A stretch of 64,000 nucleotides of DNA from Dinoroseobacter sp013215265 (GCA_963691755.1 OY829366.1:2356001-2420000); one strand, 5' to 3'; positions 1 to 8,507 are shown, numbered from the stretch's first letter. Translations and numbers: made by a program. Notes: generated from the sequence alone by a model not told the origin.

Positions 1-294
1 ATTGGGGTTCAGGGACTGAAGATAATCCAGCGCAGAGGCCGCATCACTCAGTTCACCCACGCCTTGATCATATTCACCTTGGCTGCGTCCGACACCACGG
101 AAATTAAATCGCAGTACAGTGAACCCCATATTGTAGAATGTATAATGCAGGTTGTAGACGAGCCTGTTGTTCATCGTGCCGCCAAATTGCGGATGTGGAT
201 GCAACACGATCGCAATCGGTGCGTCTTTCTGGGGCTGAGGATGGTAACGGCCTTCCAAGCGGCCTTCTGGTCCCGGAAAAATGACTTCAGGCAT
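1..294 (-). CDS. alpha/beta hydrolase, 3' end beyond window
   Basis: Reading leftward from an ATG at 294, the frame stays open for 98 codons to the window edge, so only the N-terminal part is present. The protein has the opening of a small alpha/beta hydrolase: a HPHPQFGG segment near residues 32-39 (oxyanion-side loop), then LRFNFRGVGRSQG near 65-77, typical of the COG2945-type esterase-like family. The nucleophile region lies outside the window, so activity cannot be judged. It is transcribed away from the iscR-suf operon and shares its intergenic region, including the palindrome at 348-364. The substrate is unknown. Confidence 0.8.
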   Translation of the reverse strand, partial: MPEVIFPGPEGRLEGRYHPQPQKDAPIAIVLHPHPQFGGTMNNRLVYNLHYTFYNMGFTVLRFNFRGVGRSQGEYDQGVGELSDAASALDYLQSLNPN

Positions 295-347
295 ACGCGC
301 CGGTCTCCTTGCGTCGAGCAGGCCGCTTGACGGCTTCAAGGCTCAAA

Positions 348-364
348 TCTAGAAATATTCTAGG
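348..364. promoter_or_regulatory. Irr (ICE)-like palindrome upstream of the iscR-suf operon
   Basis: The sequence TCTAGAAATATTCTAGG has perfect arms CTAGAA/TTCTAG around ATA. It matches the core of the alphaproteobacterial iron control element bound by Irr (TTTAGAA-N3-TTCTAAA). It lies about 85 bp before iscR and 54 bp before the divergent hydrolase. Irr control of suf genes is known in alphaproteobacteria; binding here is inferred from sequence only. Confidence 0.6.
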
Positions 365-448
365 GGCCATAGACGACCCCACCCTCCGACCTAAGCAGAC
401 AGAACGCGCGCGTCAACGGCGCGTGGAACAAGAACCCCGGGATTATCT

Positions 449-910
449 ATGAAACTCAGCACCAAAGGGCGTTATGCGGTGGTTGCGCTGGCCGATCTTG
501 CGAGCCTAAATGCCGACCGGCTCGTTACGCTCGCAGAAATTTCCGAGCGCCAAGATATCTCACTCACTTATCTGGAACAATTGTTCGTGAAGCTAAGGCG
601 CGCAGAGCTTGTTATTTCCGTGAGGGGGCCAGGCGGCGGATATCGACTTTCCAAATCCGCCGACTCAATCCGCATATCGGAAATACTGGAAGCCGTGGAC
701 GAAACTGTTTCAGCAATGCACACCGGCGCAGGAGCGTCAGGGGGCGCGTCGGGAACCAAAGCCCAATCCATGACAAATCGGCTTTGGGAAAGCTTGTCTG
801 CCCATGTTTACGTGTTTTTGCACCAAACCCGTTTAAGCGACGTCGTCACAAATGGGCTAACACCATGCCCGGCGGTTCCAACGCTATTTACGGTTGTGGA
901 CGAGGGCTGA
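449..910 (+). CDS. iscR: Rrf2/IscR-type Fe-S regulator lacking the cysteine triad
   Basis: This 153-residue Rrf2-family repressor opens the Fe-S assembly operon. The winged-helix part is clear (MKLSTKGRYAVVAL at the start, a GPGGGYRL wing near 60-67). Where E. coli IscR carries three cluster-binding cysteines (92, 98, 104), this protein has an Ala/Gly/Ser-rich stretch, HTGAGASGGASGTKA, with none. The only cysteine is Cys140 near the C terminus. Rhodobacter sphaeroides IscR is reported to bind its cluster with an unusual one-cysteine scheme, so this fits the lineage rather than decay. It is followed 5 nt later by the desulfurase gene. It probably senses Fe-S status and represses the suf genes. 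Confidence 0.9.
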   Translation: MKLSTKGRYAVVALADLASLNADRLVTLAEISERQDISLTYLEQLFVKLRRAELVISVRGPGGGYRLSKSADSIRISEILEAVDETVSAMHTGAGASGGASGTKAQSMTNRLWESLSAHVYVFLHQTRLSDVVTNGLTPCPAVPTLFTVVDEG

Positions 911-915
911 GTTCA

Positions 916-1965
916 GTGAAAAAAAGCCGGGTCTATCTCGACCACAACGCAACGATGCCGCTAAGGCCAGAAGCCAAAGCAGCGATGATCGAGGCGATGG
1001 ATATCGTTGGAAACCCTTCCTCCGTTCATGCAGAGGGCCGCAAAGCAAAAGCGCTTCTGGAACGGGCGCGTGCTGATACTGCAGAACTTCTAGGCGCCAT
1101 GGATTGCGATATTGTGTTCACATCCGGAGCAACGGAAGCTGCTGATCTTGCGTTGACAGGTCGCGACTTGGTTGGCGCGGCTGTTGAGCATGACGCAGTG
1201 CTCTCTTGTGTTGAAGCTTCTCTTCCTGTCAGTGCAAATGGCGTAATTGAAGCGGCGGATCCGTCCCGAAGCACTGTGCAGCTTGCCAATTCTGAAACCG
1301 GGGTGATTCAGAAACTGCCGAATGGACTTGCTGTCACAGATTTAACCCAAGCCATCGGGAAGATTCCTGTCGCTTTTGGTTGGACTGGCGCCCAGATGGG
1401 CCTGATCTCGGCGCATAAATTCGGAGGGCCAAAGGGCGTCGGCGCAGTAATCCTTCGTCGCGGGCTCGATCTGAAAGCGAAAATAAGGGGCGGCGGACAA
1501 GAAATGGGGCGCCGTTCAGGAACCGAAAACCTTATTGGAATAGCGGGCTTAGCCGCAGCTCTAAAATCAGCAGATGAGGACTTAAACCGCGGCGTTTGGC
1601 ACGAGATCGAAGAATTTAGAAATATTCTAGAAATAAGTCTTCACACCACCGCAAATAAGACTATTTTTGTCGGGAAAGGTGGGGACCGTCTGCCCAATAC
1701 AAGTTGCATCGTAACACCAGGCTGGAAGGGCGAAACCCAGGTGATGCAGATGGATCTCGCGGGATATGCAATTTCCGCAGGGTCAGCTTGTTCGTCTGGG
1801 AAGGTTCGCGCTAGTAAAGTTTTGGGGGCCTTGGGGTTCGACGAGCAGGCTGCAAGCTCAGCCATTCGTGTTTCACTTGGGCCAGAAACGACACGGGAAG
1901 ACATAGATCGTTTCGCCGAGACTTGGCTGAAACATTACGAGAAATTTCGCGCGCGCGCCGCTTGA
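916..1965 (+). CDS. cysteine desulfurase (IscS/NifS-like)
   Basis: A class V aminotransferase-fold PLP enzyme that moves sulfur from cysteine to a persulfide for Fe-S assembly. I start it at GTG 916: this gives YLDHNAT at residues 6-12, the expected N-terminal motif, while upstream codons overlap iscR. Key residues are visible: EH in VEHDAVL, the PLP lysine Lys168 in SAHK, RSGTEN, and the catalytic Cys292 in SAGSACSSG. At 349 residues it is shorter than IscS (about 400). It sits between iscR and sufB, while a second desulfurase of the SufS type ends the same operon. The gene carries an internal ICE-like palindrome at 1615-1631. Confidence 0.88.
   Translation: MKKSRVYLDHNATMPLRPEAKAAMIEAMDIVGNPSSVHAEGRKAKALLERARADTAELLGAMDCDIVFTSGATEAADLALTGRDLVGAAVEHDAVLSCVEASLPVSANGVIEAADPSRSTVQLANSETGVIQKLPNGLAVTDLTQAIGKIPVAFGWTGAQMGLISAHKFGGPKGVGAVILRRGLDLKAKIRGGGQEMGRRSGTENLIGIAGLAAALKSADEDLNRGVWHEIEEFRNILEISLHTTANKTIFVGKGGDRLPNTSCIVTPGWKGETQVMQMDLAGYAISAGSACSSGKVRASKVLGALGFDEQAASSAIRVSLGPETTREDIDRFAETWLKHYEKFRARAA
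1615..1631. promoter_or_regulatory. intragenic Irr (ICE)-like palindrome
   Basis: TTTAGAAATATTCTAGA matches TTTAGAA-N3-TTCTAAA at all but one fixed base and shares the 14-mer TAGAAATATTCTAG with the site at 348-364. It lies inside the desulfurase coding region, about 370 bp before sufB. It may be a second operator or chance: here it encodes the residues FRNILE. Confidence 0.35.
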
Positions 1966-1997
1966 TCGTCGCACTGCGCATACCTTAGGAGCCACGC

Positions 1998-3518
1998 ATG
2001 ACCGCGCTCGATACTGACATCCGAGAAGGCGTTGATCGCGAGACCGTTGAAACGGTCCAAGCCATGGGTGGCAAATACAAGTACGGCTGGGAAACCGAGA
2101 TCGAGATGGATTATGCTCCTAAGGGCGTAAACCGTGATATTGTTCGCTTGATTTCGAAGAAAAACGATGAACCGGAATGGATGACGGAATGGCGTCTGGC
2201 CGCGTTCGACCGCTGGGAGCAGATGGAAGAACCCGATTGGGCAATGGTGGACTATCCGTCCATCGATTATCAGGATCAGTATTATTATGCCTCGCCAAAG
2301 AGCATGGCAGAAAAGCCGAAATCTTTGGATGACGTTGACCCAAAACTGCTAGAAACATATAATAAACTCGGAATTCCCCTGAAAGAACAAATGCTTCTGG
2401 CAGGTGTTGAAGGGGCCGAAACATATGATCCAAACGAGCGTAAGGTTGCGGTCGATGCCGTGTTTGACAGCGTCTCGGTCGGAACAACGTTTCAGGATGA
2501 GCTCAAAAAAGCGGGCGTGATCTTCTGTTCGATTTCCGAAGCCGTAAAAGAGCATCCAGAGCTTGTCAAAAAGTATTTGGGCTCTGTTGTTCCACAATCA
2601 GACAACTACTTTGCCACCCTCAATTCAGCCGTTTTTTCAGATGGTTCGTTCGTCTATGTGCCACCGGGTGTGCGCTGTCCAATGGAACTTTCTACCTACT
2701 TCCGGATCAATGCCGAGAATACAGGTCAGTTTGAACGCACACTGATCATCGCCGACAAAGGTAGCTACGTCAGCTATCTAGAAGGGTGCACAGCGCCCAT
2801 GCGTGATACGCATCAGTTGCATGCGGCCGTCGTCGAACTCGTTTTGTTAGACGATGCGGAAATCAAGTACTCAACCGTTCAGAACTGGTACCCCGGAGAC
2901 GAAGACGGAAACGGCGGCATTTATAATTTCGTCACAAAACGTGCCGATTGCCGTGGAGATCGATCTAAGGTGATGTGGACCCAAGTGGAAACGGGGTCAG
3001 CTATCACGTGGAAGTACCCCTCTTGCATCTTGCGCGGCAACGACAGCCAAGGCGAGTTCTATTCGATCGCTATTGCAAACAACATGCAGCAAGCTGATAC
3101 CGGCACAAAGATGGTTCATCTCGGGAAAAACACAAAGTCACGTATCGTTTCCAAAGGAATTTCAGCTGGTAGGGCGCAAAATACCTATCGTGGCCTCGTT
3201 TCGATGCACCCTAAAGCAAAGAACAGTCGAAACTACACCCAGTGCGACAGCTTGCTGATCGGTGGGGACTGTGGCGCGCATACGGTCCCGTATATCGAGG
3301 TGAAAAACAACTCCAGCCGCGTTGAACACGAGGCCACAACCTCCAAAGTTGATGATGATCAACTGTTCTATTGCCGTTCACGCGGTATGGATGAGGAGGA
3401 GGCGGTCGCCCTCGTTGTTAATGGGTTCTGCAAAGAAGTCCTGCAAGCGCTTCCAATGGAATTTGCAATGGAAGCGCAGCAACTTGTTGCGATCTCCTTG
3501 GAAGGATCGGTCGGATAA
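1998..3518 (+). CDS. sufB: SufB, Fe-S cluster scaffold subunit
   Basis: This 506-residue protein is the SufB subunit of the SufBC2D scaffold complex, on which Fe-S clusters are built in the cytosol. Length and sequence fit across the whole chain: an N-terminal TVQAMGGKYKYGWETEIE segment, a central SGSFVYVPPGVRCP-like region (DGSFVYVPPGVRCPMELS), and the C-terminal GGDCGAHTVPYIEV and VEHEATTSKVDDDQL motifs holding the conserved Cys and Glu/His of the cluster assembly site. A GGAG ribosome site sits at 1988-1991. It follows the desulfurase by 32 nt and precedes the small YbjQ-type gene inserted between sufB and sufC. Confidence 0.97.
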   Translation: MTALDTDIREGVDRETVETVQAMGGKYKYGWETEIEMDYAPKGVNRDIVRLISKKNDEPEWMTEWRLAAFDRWEQMEEPDWAMVDYPSIDYQDQYYYASPKSMAEKPKSLDDVDPKLLETYNKLGIPLKEQMLLAGVEGAETYDPNERKVAVDAVFDSVSVGTTFQDELKKAGVIFCSISEAVKEHPELVKKYLGSVVPQSDNYFATLNSAVFSDGSFVYVPPGVRCPMELSTYFRINAENTGQFERTLIIADKGSYVSYLEGCTAPMRDTHQLHAAVVELVLLDDAEIKYSTVQNWYPGDEDGNGGIYNFVTKRADCRGDRSKVMWTQVETGSAITWKYPSCILRGNDSQGEFYSIAIANNMQQADTGTKMVHLGKNTKSRIVSKGISAGRAQNTYRGLVSMHPKAKNSRNYTQCDSLLIGGDCGAHTVPYIEVKNNSSRVEHEATTSKVDDDQLFYCRSRGMDEEEAVALVVNGFCKEVLQALPMEFAMEAQQLVAISLEGSVG

Positions 3519-3650
3519 CCTACTGAAACCATCAGCTCCACATAGATGAGCTGGCATTCAATCCGCGAAACGCAGCAGTGGTCAAACTTGGCCCCGTGGG
3601 TCGCGCGACGGGCCATATTGAAGGGCTGCAAAAGAAGGCTTGAAATCGAG

Positions 3651-3962
3651 ATGATCGTAACGACCACCCAATCTGTTGAAGGCTATCAGATAGCCACCTA
3701 TCACGGCGTTATCGCGGGTGAAGCTATCCTTGGTGCCAATGTGTTTCGTGATCTGTTCGCGGGTATCACTGACATCATTGGCGGACGCTCCGGAGCCTAT
3801 GAAGCTTCGTTGGGCGAAGCGAGGGAAACAGCACTTCGTGAGTTGGAAGAACGGGCTGCTGCGATAGGCGCGAACGCCGTTGTAGGCGTCGATCTTGATT
3901 ACGAAGTTATTAACAACATGCTGATGGTGTCGGCCTCCGGCACCGCGGTAACGCTGGGATAA
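3651..3962 (+). CDS. YbjQ/UPF0145-family small protein within the suf operon
   Basis: A 103-residue protein beginning MIVTTTQSVEGY at 3651; the reading frame is open further upstream, but the family begins at this motif. The remaining features also fit UPF0145/YbjQ: GVIAGEAILGANVFRDLFA, then AxxxAL.ELE..A..IGANAVVGVDLDYE. The family forms pentameric beta-rich rings and is sometimes called heavy-metal-binding; no biochemical role is established. It lies 9 nt before sufC, so it is probably co-transcribed and co-translated with the Suf machinery. A role in metal handling for Fe-S assembly is only an inference from this position. Confidence 0.8.
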   Translation: MIVTTTQSVEGYQIATYHGVIAGEAILGANVFRDLFAGITDIIGGRSGAYEASLGEARETALRELEERAAAIGANAVVGVDLDYEVINNMLMVSASGTAVTLG

Positions 3963-3971
3963 GAAATAAAC

Positions 3972-4727
3972 ATGCTGGAAATTAAAGACCTGCACGTCAA
4001 GCTTGAAGAAGAAGACAAGCAAATCCTCAAAGGGGTTGATCTGAAAATCGAACCCGGGACTGTCCATGCCATTATGGGTCCAAATGGATCGGGTAAATCG
4101 ACCTTGTCTTATGTTTTATCTGGCCGCGACGGTTACGAAGTGACCGGCGGAGAGGCGAGCCTTGAGGGCGCCGACCTTCTAGATATGGACCCGGAAGAAC
4201 GGGCTGCTGCTGGCTTGTTTCTGGCATTTCAGTATCCCGTCGAAATCCCGGGGGTCGGTAACATGACCTTCTTACGTACGGCCGTAAATGCACAACGGAA
4301 AGCGCGCGGAGAAGAGGAACTGTCGGCGGCGGACTTTCTGAAACTGGTTCGGGCGGAAGCTAAAGCGCTGAAGATTGACGCTGATATGCTCAAGCGCCCA
4401 GTAAATGTCGGCTTCTCTGGCGGTGAGAAGAAACGCAACGAAATCCTTCAGATGGCTATGCTGCAACCGAAGATGTGCATCCTGGACGAAACGGATTCGG
4501 GACTTGACGTTGATGCGATGAAACTTGTGAGCGAGGGCGTGAATGCGCTGCGCAGCGAGGGGCGATCTTTCCTCGTTATCACGCATTATCAAAGGCTTCT
4601 GGACCACATCAAACCTGATGTCGTGCACATTATGGCAGCCGGTCGTATTGTGAAATCAGGTGGACCCGAGCTGGCGCTTGAAGTGGAACACAATGGCTAT
4701 ACCGACCTGTTGGCAGAGGTTGTTTAA
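3972..4727 (+). CDS. sufC: SufC, ATPase of the SufBCD complex
   Basis: An ABC-type ATPase of 251 residues that drives conformational change in the SufB-SufD pair during cluster assembly; it is cytosolic, not a transporter. Walker A is GPNGSGKS at 36-43, the signature is FSGGEKKR at 148-155, and Walker B is CILDETD at 169-175. Asp in place of the second Glu-rich motif (ETDSGLD) is normal for SufC. The stop codon overlaps the sufD start by one base (TAATG), so translation of sufC and sufD is coupled. Confidence 0.97.
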   Translation: MLEIKDLHVKLEEEDKQILKGVDLKIEPGTVHAIMGPNGSGKSTLSYVLSGRDGYEVTGGEASLEGADLLDMDPEERAAAGLFLAFQYPVEIPGVGNMTFLRTAVNAQRKARGEEELSAADFLKLVRAEAKALKIDADMLKRPVNVGFSGGEKKRNEILQMAMLQPKMCILDETDSGLDVDAMKLVSEGVNALRSEGRSFLVITHYQRLLDHIKPDVVHIMAAGRIVKSGGPELALEVEHNGYTDLLAEVV

Positions 4728-6016
4728 TGGGTTTGCCTGCAGCCAAACAATCCATGACCGAAGATCGTTTGAACGTCTTATCGATTCCAATGGGCGGCGC
4801 TTGGTCCGACGAGGCACGCCAATCGGCCAAAGCTCGTGTCGAAGCGATGGGATTACCGCATCGTAGGGATGAATATTGGAAGTTCACTGATCCAAAACGG
4901 TTTGTGACGCCCGACCCAACACCGGCAAAGGTTTTCGGTGCGGAGGAAGTGCCGCTCTTTGCAGAGAACGACACATACCGCGCTGTCTTCGTTGACGGTA
5001 TCTTTGATGCGGAAAAATCAGACAGCTCTGTCCTTGAACACGTTGAAATAGAACGCCTTTCGGAATGCATGAAGGCTGACATTCATTGGGTGCGAGATTT
5101 TTATGGGGTCCTTGAAACCGATGGTCAATCGCCAGTTGAACGGCCGCTCGCAGCATTGAACACAGCCTATGCGACCGATGGCATCTGTATTCGCGTCACG
5201 GGGAAAGCTCCAAAACCGATTAGTGTTGAATATCTTCACGAGAATGAAAGCTCAGATGCAATTCTCCATCATGTCATCCGCCTCGAGGAAGGGGCAGATC
5301 TAACGGTGCTTGAGAGCGGGCCAGCTGCTGCGCGGTTCAACAAATGCATGGAAGTCGACGTTGCGGATGGCGCAGCCTTTCACCATGTTCGTGCGCAGGG
5401 GCGCGATCATGAGCGTCAGGCGGCGACCCACATCTTTGCAAGATTAGGCAAGGAGAGCGTTTTCAAGTCCTTCACCATGACAATGAATGGCGTCTTAACA
5501 CGAAATGAAGTCGTTATCTCGTTCACCGGCGACGATGCCGTCGCACACGTGGCTGGCGCGTGCATGGGAGACGGTGACTTTCACCACGACGATACGGTCT
5601 TCGTAACCCACGATGCGCTTCGATGTGAAAGCCGTCAGGTTTTCAAAAAAGTTCTTAGGAACGGCGCAAAGGGCGTCTTTCAGGGAAAGATCCTCGTAAA
5701 AAAGGATGCACAAAAAACAGATGGTTATCAGATCAGTCAATCTCTTTTGCTGGATGATGACAGCCAGTTCTTGGCTAAGCCCGAACTGGAAATCTATGCT
5801 GATGATGTCGTTTGCTCACACGGCTCAACATCCGGCGCGATCGATGAAACCGGCCTGTTTTACCTTCGTTCGCGCGGCATTCCCGAAGGACCTGCGACGG
5901 ACCTGATGGTCATCGCGTTTCTGGCTGAAGCCATTGATGAGATTTCAGACCCGGACTTGGCAGAAGAGGTTTCTGAACGGCTGCAGGCCTGGTTGTCTCG
6001 CCGTCGCAACGGATAG
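4727..6016 (+). CDS. sufD: SufD, Fe-S scaffold subunit
   Basis: This 429-residue SufB paralogue pairs with SufB in SufBC2D and is needed for iron acquisition by the complex. The N-terminal half is divergent, as usual. The C-terminal beta-helix ends with VVCSHGSTSGAIDETGLFYLRSRG, containing Cys363 and His365, which correspond to the functional C-x-H of E. coli SufD. It overlaps sufC by one base and is followed after 5 nt by the first Yip1-type membrane gene. Confidence 0.95.
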   Translation: MGLPAAKQSMTEDRLNVLSIPMGGAWSDEARQSAKARVEAMGLPHRRDEYWKFTDPKRFVTPDPTPAKVFGAEEVPLFAENDTYRAVFVDGIFDAEKSDSSVLEHVEIERLSECMKADIHWVRDFYGVLETDGQSPVERPLAALNTAYATDGICIRVTGKAPKPISVEYLHENESSDAILHHVIRLEEGADLTVLESGPAAARFNKCMEVDVADGAAFHHVRAQGRDHERQAATHIFARLGKESVFKSFTMTMNGVLTRNEVVISFTGDDAVAHVAGACMGDGDFHHDDTVFVTHDALRCESRQVFKKVLRNGAKGVFQGKILVKKDAQKTDGYQISQSLLLDDDSQFLAKPELEIYADDVVCSHGSTSGAIDETGLFYLRSRGIPEGPATDLMVIAFLAEAIDEISDPDLAEEVSERLQAWLSRRRNG

Positions 6017-6021
6017 GTCGA

Positions 6022-6522
6022 ATGGCGATCACTTCGGATATTGTTGCAACGTATCGTCATCCACGCAGAGTTATGCGTCGGCTTCTCGAGCGTGGCGTAA
6101 GTGAAGGGCAAGCGCTTGCCATAAACATTGGCGCCTGCTTTGTCATTTTTGTTGCGCAATGGCCGAGACTATCGCGGGAAGCGCATCTTAACCCCGAGAT
6201 CCCGCTGGACGCGCGATTGGGCGGTGCTCTGATGGGTGTCATGATCATCGCACCGCTTCTTTTTTATGGCATCGCCGCTGTTAGTCACCTGATCGCAAAG
6301 CTTTTTGGCGGAGAAGGCGATTGGCTGGGCGCCCGTATTGCGTTTTTCTGGGCGCTGTTGTCGACGGGTCCTATGTGGCTTTTGCAAGGGATCGTGGCGG
6401 GCTTCATAGGTACGGGAGTGCAACTCAACATTGTCGGCGCCTTGCTTATCGCAGTCTTTTTCTACATCTGGTTCAACACATTACGCGAAGCGGAACAGGC
6501 GCCAGCGCCTTCAGCCGCCTAA
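6022..6522 (+). CDS. Yip1-domain integral membrane protein
   Basis: A 166-residue membrane protein with four hydrophobic segments (roughly residues 31-48, 67-93, 107-131 and 135-154) and a cytosolic-looking N terminus with PRRVMRRLLERG. The pattern fits the bacterial Yip1 superfamily, whose role is unknown. It begins 5 nt after sufD and is followed by a second Yip1-like gene, both inside the suf operon. Possible roles include membrane docking of the Suf machinery or simple co-expression; neither can be decided from sequence. Confidence 0.7.
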   Translation: MAITSDIVATYRHPRRVMRRLLERGVSEGQALAINIGACFVIFVAQWPRLSREAHLNPEIPLDARLGGALMGVMIIAPLLFYGIAAVSHLIAKLFGGEGDWLGARIAFFWALLSTGPMWLLQGIVAGFIGTGVQLNIVGALLIAVFFYIWFNTLREAEQAPAPSAA

Positions 6523-6546
6523 TTTAGTGCGCAAGGAACGCATGAT

Positions 6547-7134
6547 ATGACGTGGACACTCGGCGACGTGCTCAAGCTGGCTTGGGACTCTATAAAAAAC
6601 CCTCGGGAAGGGGCGTCGGCGATCTTAAATTTCGCTCCTCCGCGGATTGCGATCTGGTACATGCTCGCACTGGTTGTTGTGCTCAGTGTATTGCTGGCGC
6701 AGGGCACCACCTTCTTATTTGGCGGTGGGCTTGCGGGTCCATTTGAAATGTCGCCGTTTTCGCTTGGGATCATTCAGGGTGTTCTGCTGATCGTCATGAT
6801 TTACGCCACCTATTGGATAGGACGCGCGTTCGGCGGAACAGGATCACTTGAAGAAACCATGCTGCTGATGACATGGCTGCAATTTATCCTCGTTTGCGTA
6901 CAGGTCGCACAAACCCTCGCGATGATTGTTATGCCGCCTTTTGCTGGACTTATTGGTATCGCAGCGCTTTTTATCTTTTTCTGGCTGCTGGTGAATTTTA
7001 TCGCCGTCCTGCATGGGTTCTCATCACTTGGCCTCGTGTTCGCTGGAATTATATTTTCATTTATTGGGATCGGCTTCGGTTTGGCGCTGATCCTGACCCT
7101 AATCGGGATCACGCCTGGAATTGCCAATGTATGA
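6547..7134 (+). CDS. Yip1-family integral membrane protein
   Basis: A 195-residue polytopic protein with about five hydrophobic helices after a short cytosolic head (MTWTLGDVLKLAWDSIKNPREGA, a form common in Yip1-family proteins). An AAGGAACG ribosome site lies at 6534-6541. Its last codons overlap the sufS start by 8 nt, which ties it firmly to the operon. It appears to form a tandem pair with the preceding Yip1 gene, possibly a heteromer. Function unknown. Confidence 0.75.
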   Translation: MTWTLGDVLKLAWDSIKNPREGASAILNFAPPRIAIWYMLALVVVLSVLLAQGTTFLFGGGLAGPFEMSPFSLGIIQGVLLIVMIYATYWIGRAFGGTGSLEETMLLMTWLQFILVCVQVAQTLAMIVMPPFAGLIGIAALFIFFWLLVNFIAVLHGFSSLGLVFAGIIFSFIGIGFGLALILTLIGITPGIANV

Positions 7135-8347
7135 TATAGAAAAAATACGTGCCGACTTCCCGATCCTGTCTCGAGAGGTCAATGGAAAGCCTCTTGTATA
7201 TTTGGACAACGGCGCGTCGGCGCAGAAGCCTAAACCTGTTCTGGACGCCGTACGCATTGGATATGAGCACGAATATGCGAATGTTCACAGGGGCTTACAT
7301 TATCTATCTAATGTCTCAACTGAAAAATATGAGGCGGTCAGAGGTACGGTTGCTCGCTTCTTGAATGCCTCTGATCCAAACAGCATCATTCTGAATTCTG
7401 GTACCACTGAGGGTATCAATATGGTCGCTTACGCTTGGGCGATGCCGCGTTTTGAGGCCGGGGATGAAATTGTTCTGAGTATTATGGAGCACCATGCAAA
7501 TATCGTGCCGTGGCACTTCTTGCGCAAGCGACAGGGAGCGGTTCTACGTTGGGTGGACACAGACGCGGTTGGCAATATTGATCCGCAAAAAGTGATAGAT
7601 GCGATAGGTCCTAAGACCAAACTCGTCGCAATCACTCAGCTGTCTAACGTTCTTGGAACTGTTGTCGACGTGAAGTCCATCATAGATGCGGCTCATGCAA
7701 AAGGTGTTCCCGTACTAATCGACGGCAGTCAGGCTGCGGTTCATATGCCCATTGATATCGACACTCTAAAGCCTGACTTCTATGCATTGACGGGTCACAA
7801 GCTATACGGTCCGTCAGGGTCCGGCGCGATCTACGTTGCACCTGAAAGACTGGCTGAGATGCGGCCTTTCATGGGCGGGGGAGACATGATCCGAAATGTT
7901 GCACGAGATCAGGTCACCTATGCTGATCCCCCCATGAAATTTGAAGCGGGCACACCAGGAATTGTTCAGACAATCGGGTTCGGCGCCGCGCTCGAATATA
8001 TGATGGATGTAGGTGTTTCGAATATCGAAGCGCACGAGCGGTCACTGCGCGATTATGCACGCACCAAACTTGATGGACTGAATTGGTTAAACGTGCAGGG
8101 ACAGAGCGCTGATAAAGCAGCGATTTTTTCCTTCACACTAGATGGCGCGGCGCATGCGCATGACATATCCACAGTGCTAGACAAGCGCGGTGTCGCAGTC
8201 AGAGCGGGGCATCATTGTGCCCAGCCATTGATGGAGCATCTTGGTGTCTCGGCAACCTGTCGGGCATCATTTGGCATGTACAACACCACTGCCGAGGTCG
8301 ATGCTTTTGTGGATGCCCTGGAACTTTGCCACGATCTTTTCGCCTGA
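7127..8347 (+). CDS. sufS: SufS, cysteine desulfurase (class II)
   Basis: The terminal gene of the operon encodes a SufS/CsdA-type PLP desulfurase, 406 residues from ATG 7127 (a TTG two codons upstream is an alternative). It shows FPILSREVNGKPLVYLDNGASAQKP-type opening motifs, HHANIVPW, the PLP lysine Lys225 in TGHKLYGP, and the catalytic Cys364 in RAGHHCAQPLM. SufS enzymes need SufE or SufU for full activity; no such gene is present in this window. It supplies persulfide sulfur to SufB. A tRNA gene follows after about 50 bp, so the operon probably ends here. Confidence 0.96.
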   Translation: MYDIEKIRADFPILSREVNGKPLVYLDNGASAQKPKPVLDAVRIGYEHEYANVHRGLHYLSNVSTEKYEAVRGTVARFLNASDPNSIILNSGTTEGINMVAYAWAMPRFEAGDEIVLSIMEHHANIVPWHFLRKRQGAVLRWVDTDAVGNIDPQKVIDAIGPKTKLVAITQLSNVLGTVVDVKSIIDAAHAKGVPVLIDGSQAAVHMPIDIDTLKPDFYALTGHKLYGPSGSGAIYVAPERLAEMRPFMGGGDMIRNVARDQVTYADPPMKFEAGTPGIVQTIGFGAALEYMMDVGVSNIEAHERSLRDYARTKLDGLNWLNVQGQSADKAAIFSFTLDGAAHAHDISTVLDKRGVAVRAGHHCAQPLMEHLGVSATCRASFGMYNTTAEVDAFVDALELCHDLFA

Positions 8348-8396
8348 TCGGATTTCCGATTGCGGGAAGTTTGGCAGGGGACTATACGAAGCGCAG

Positions 8397-8473
<77 letters not shown>

Positions 8474-8507
8474 AAACCGATGAATTCAAGGGGTTCTGAT
8501 CTTGGGA

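Noticed and set aside
784..915. An upstream start for the cysteine desulfurase inside iscR
   Set aside because: The extra 44 residues overlap iscR and lack family similarity; GTG 916 gives the expected start motif.
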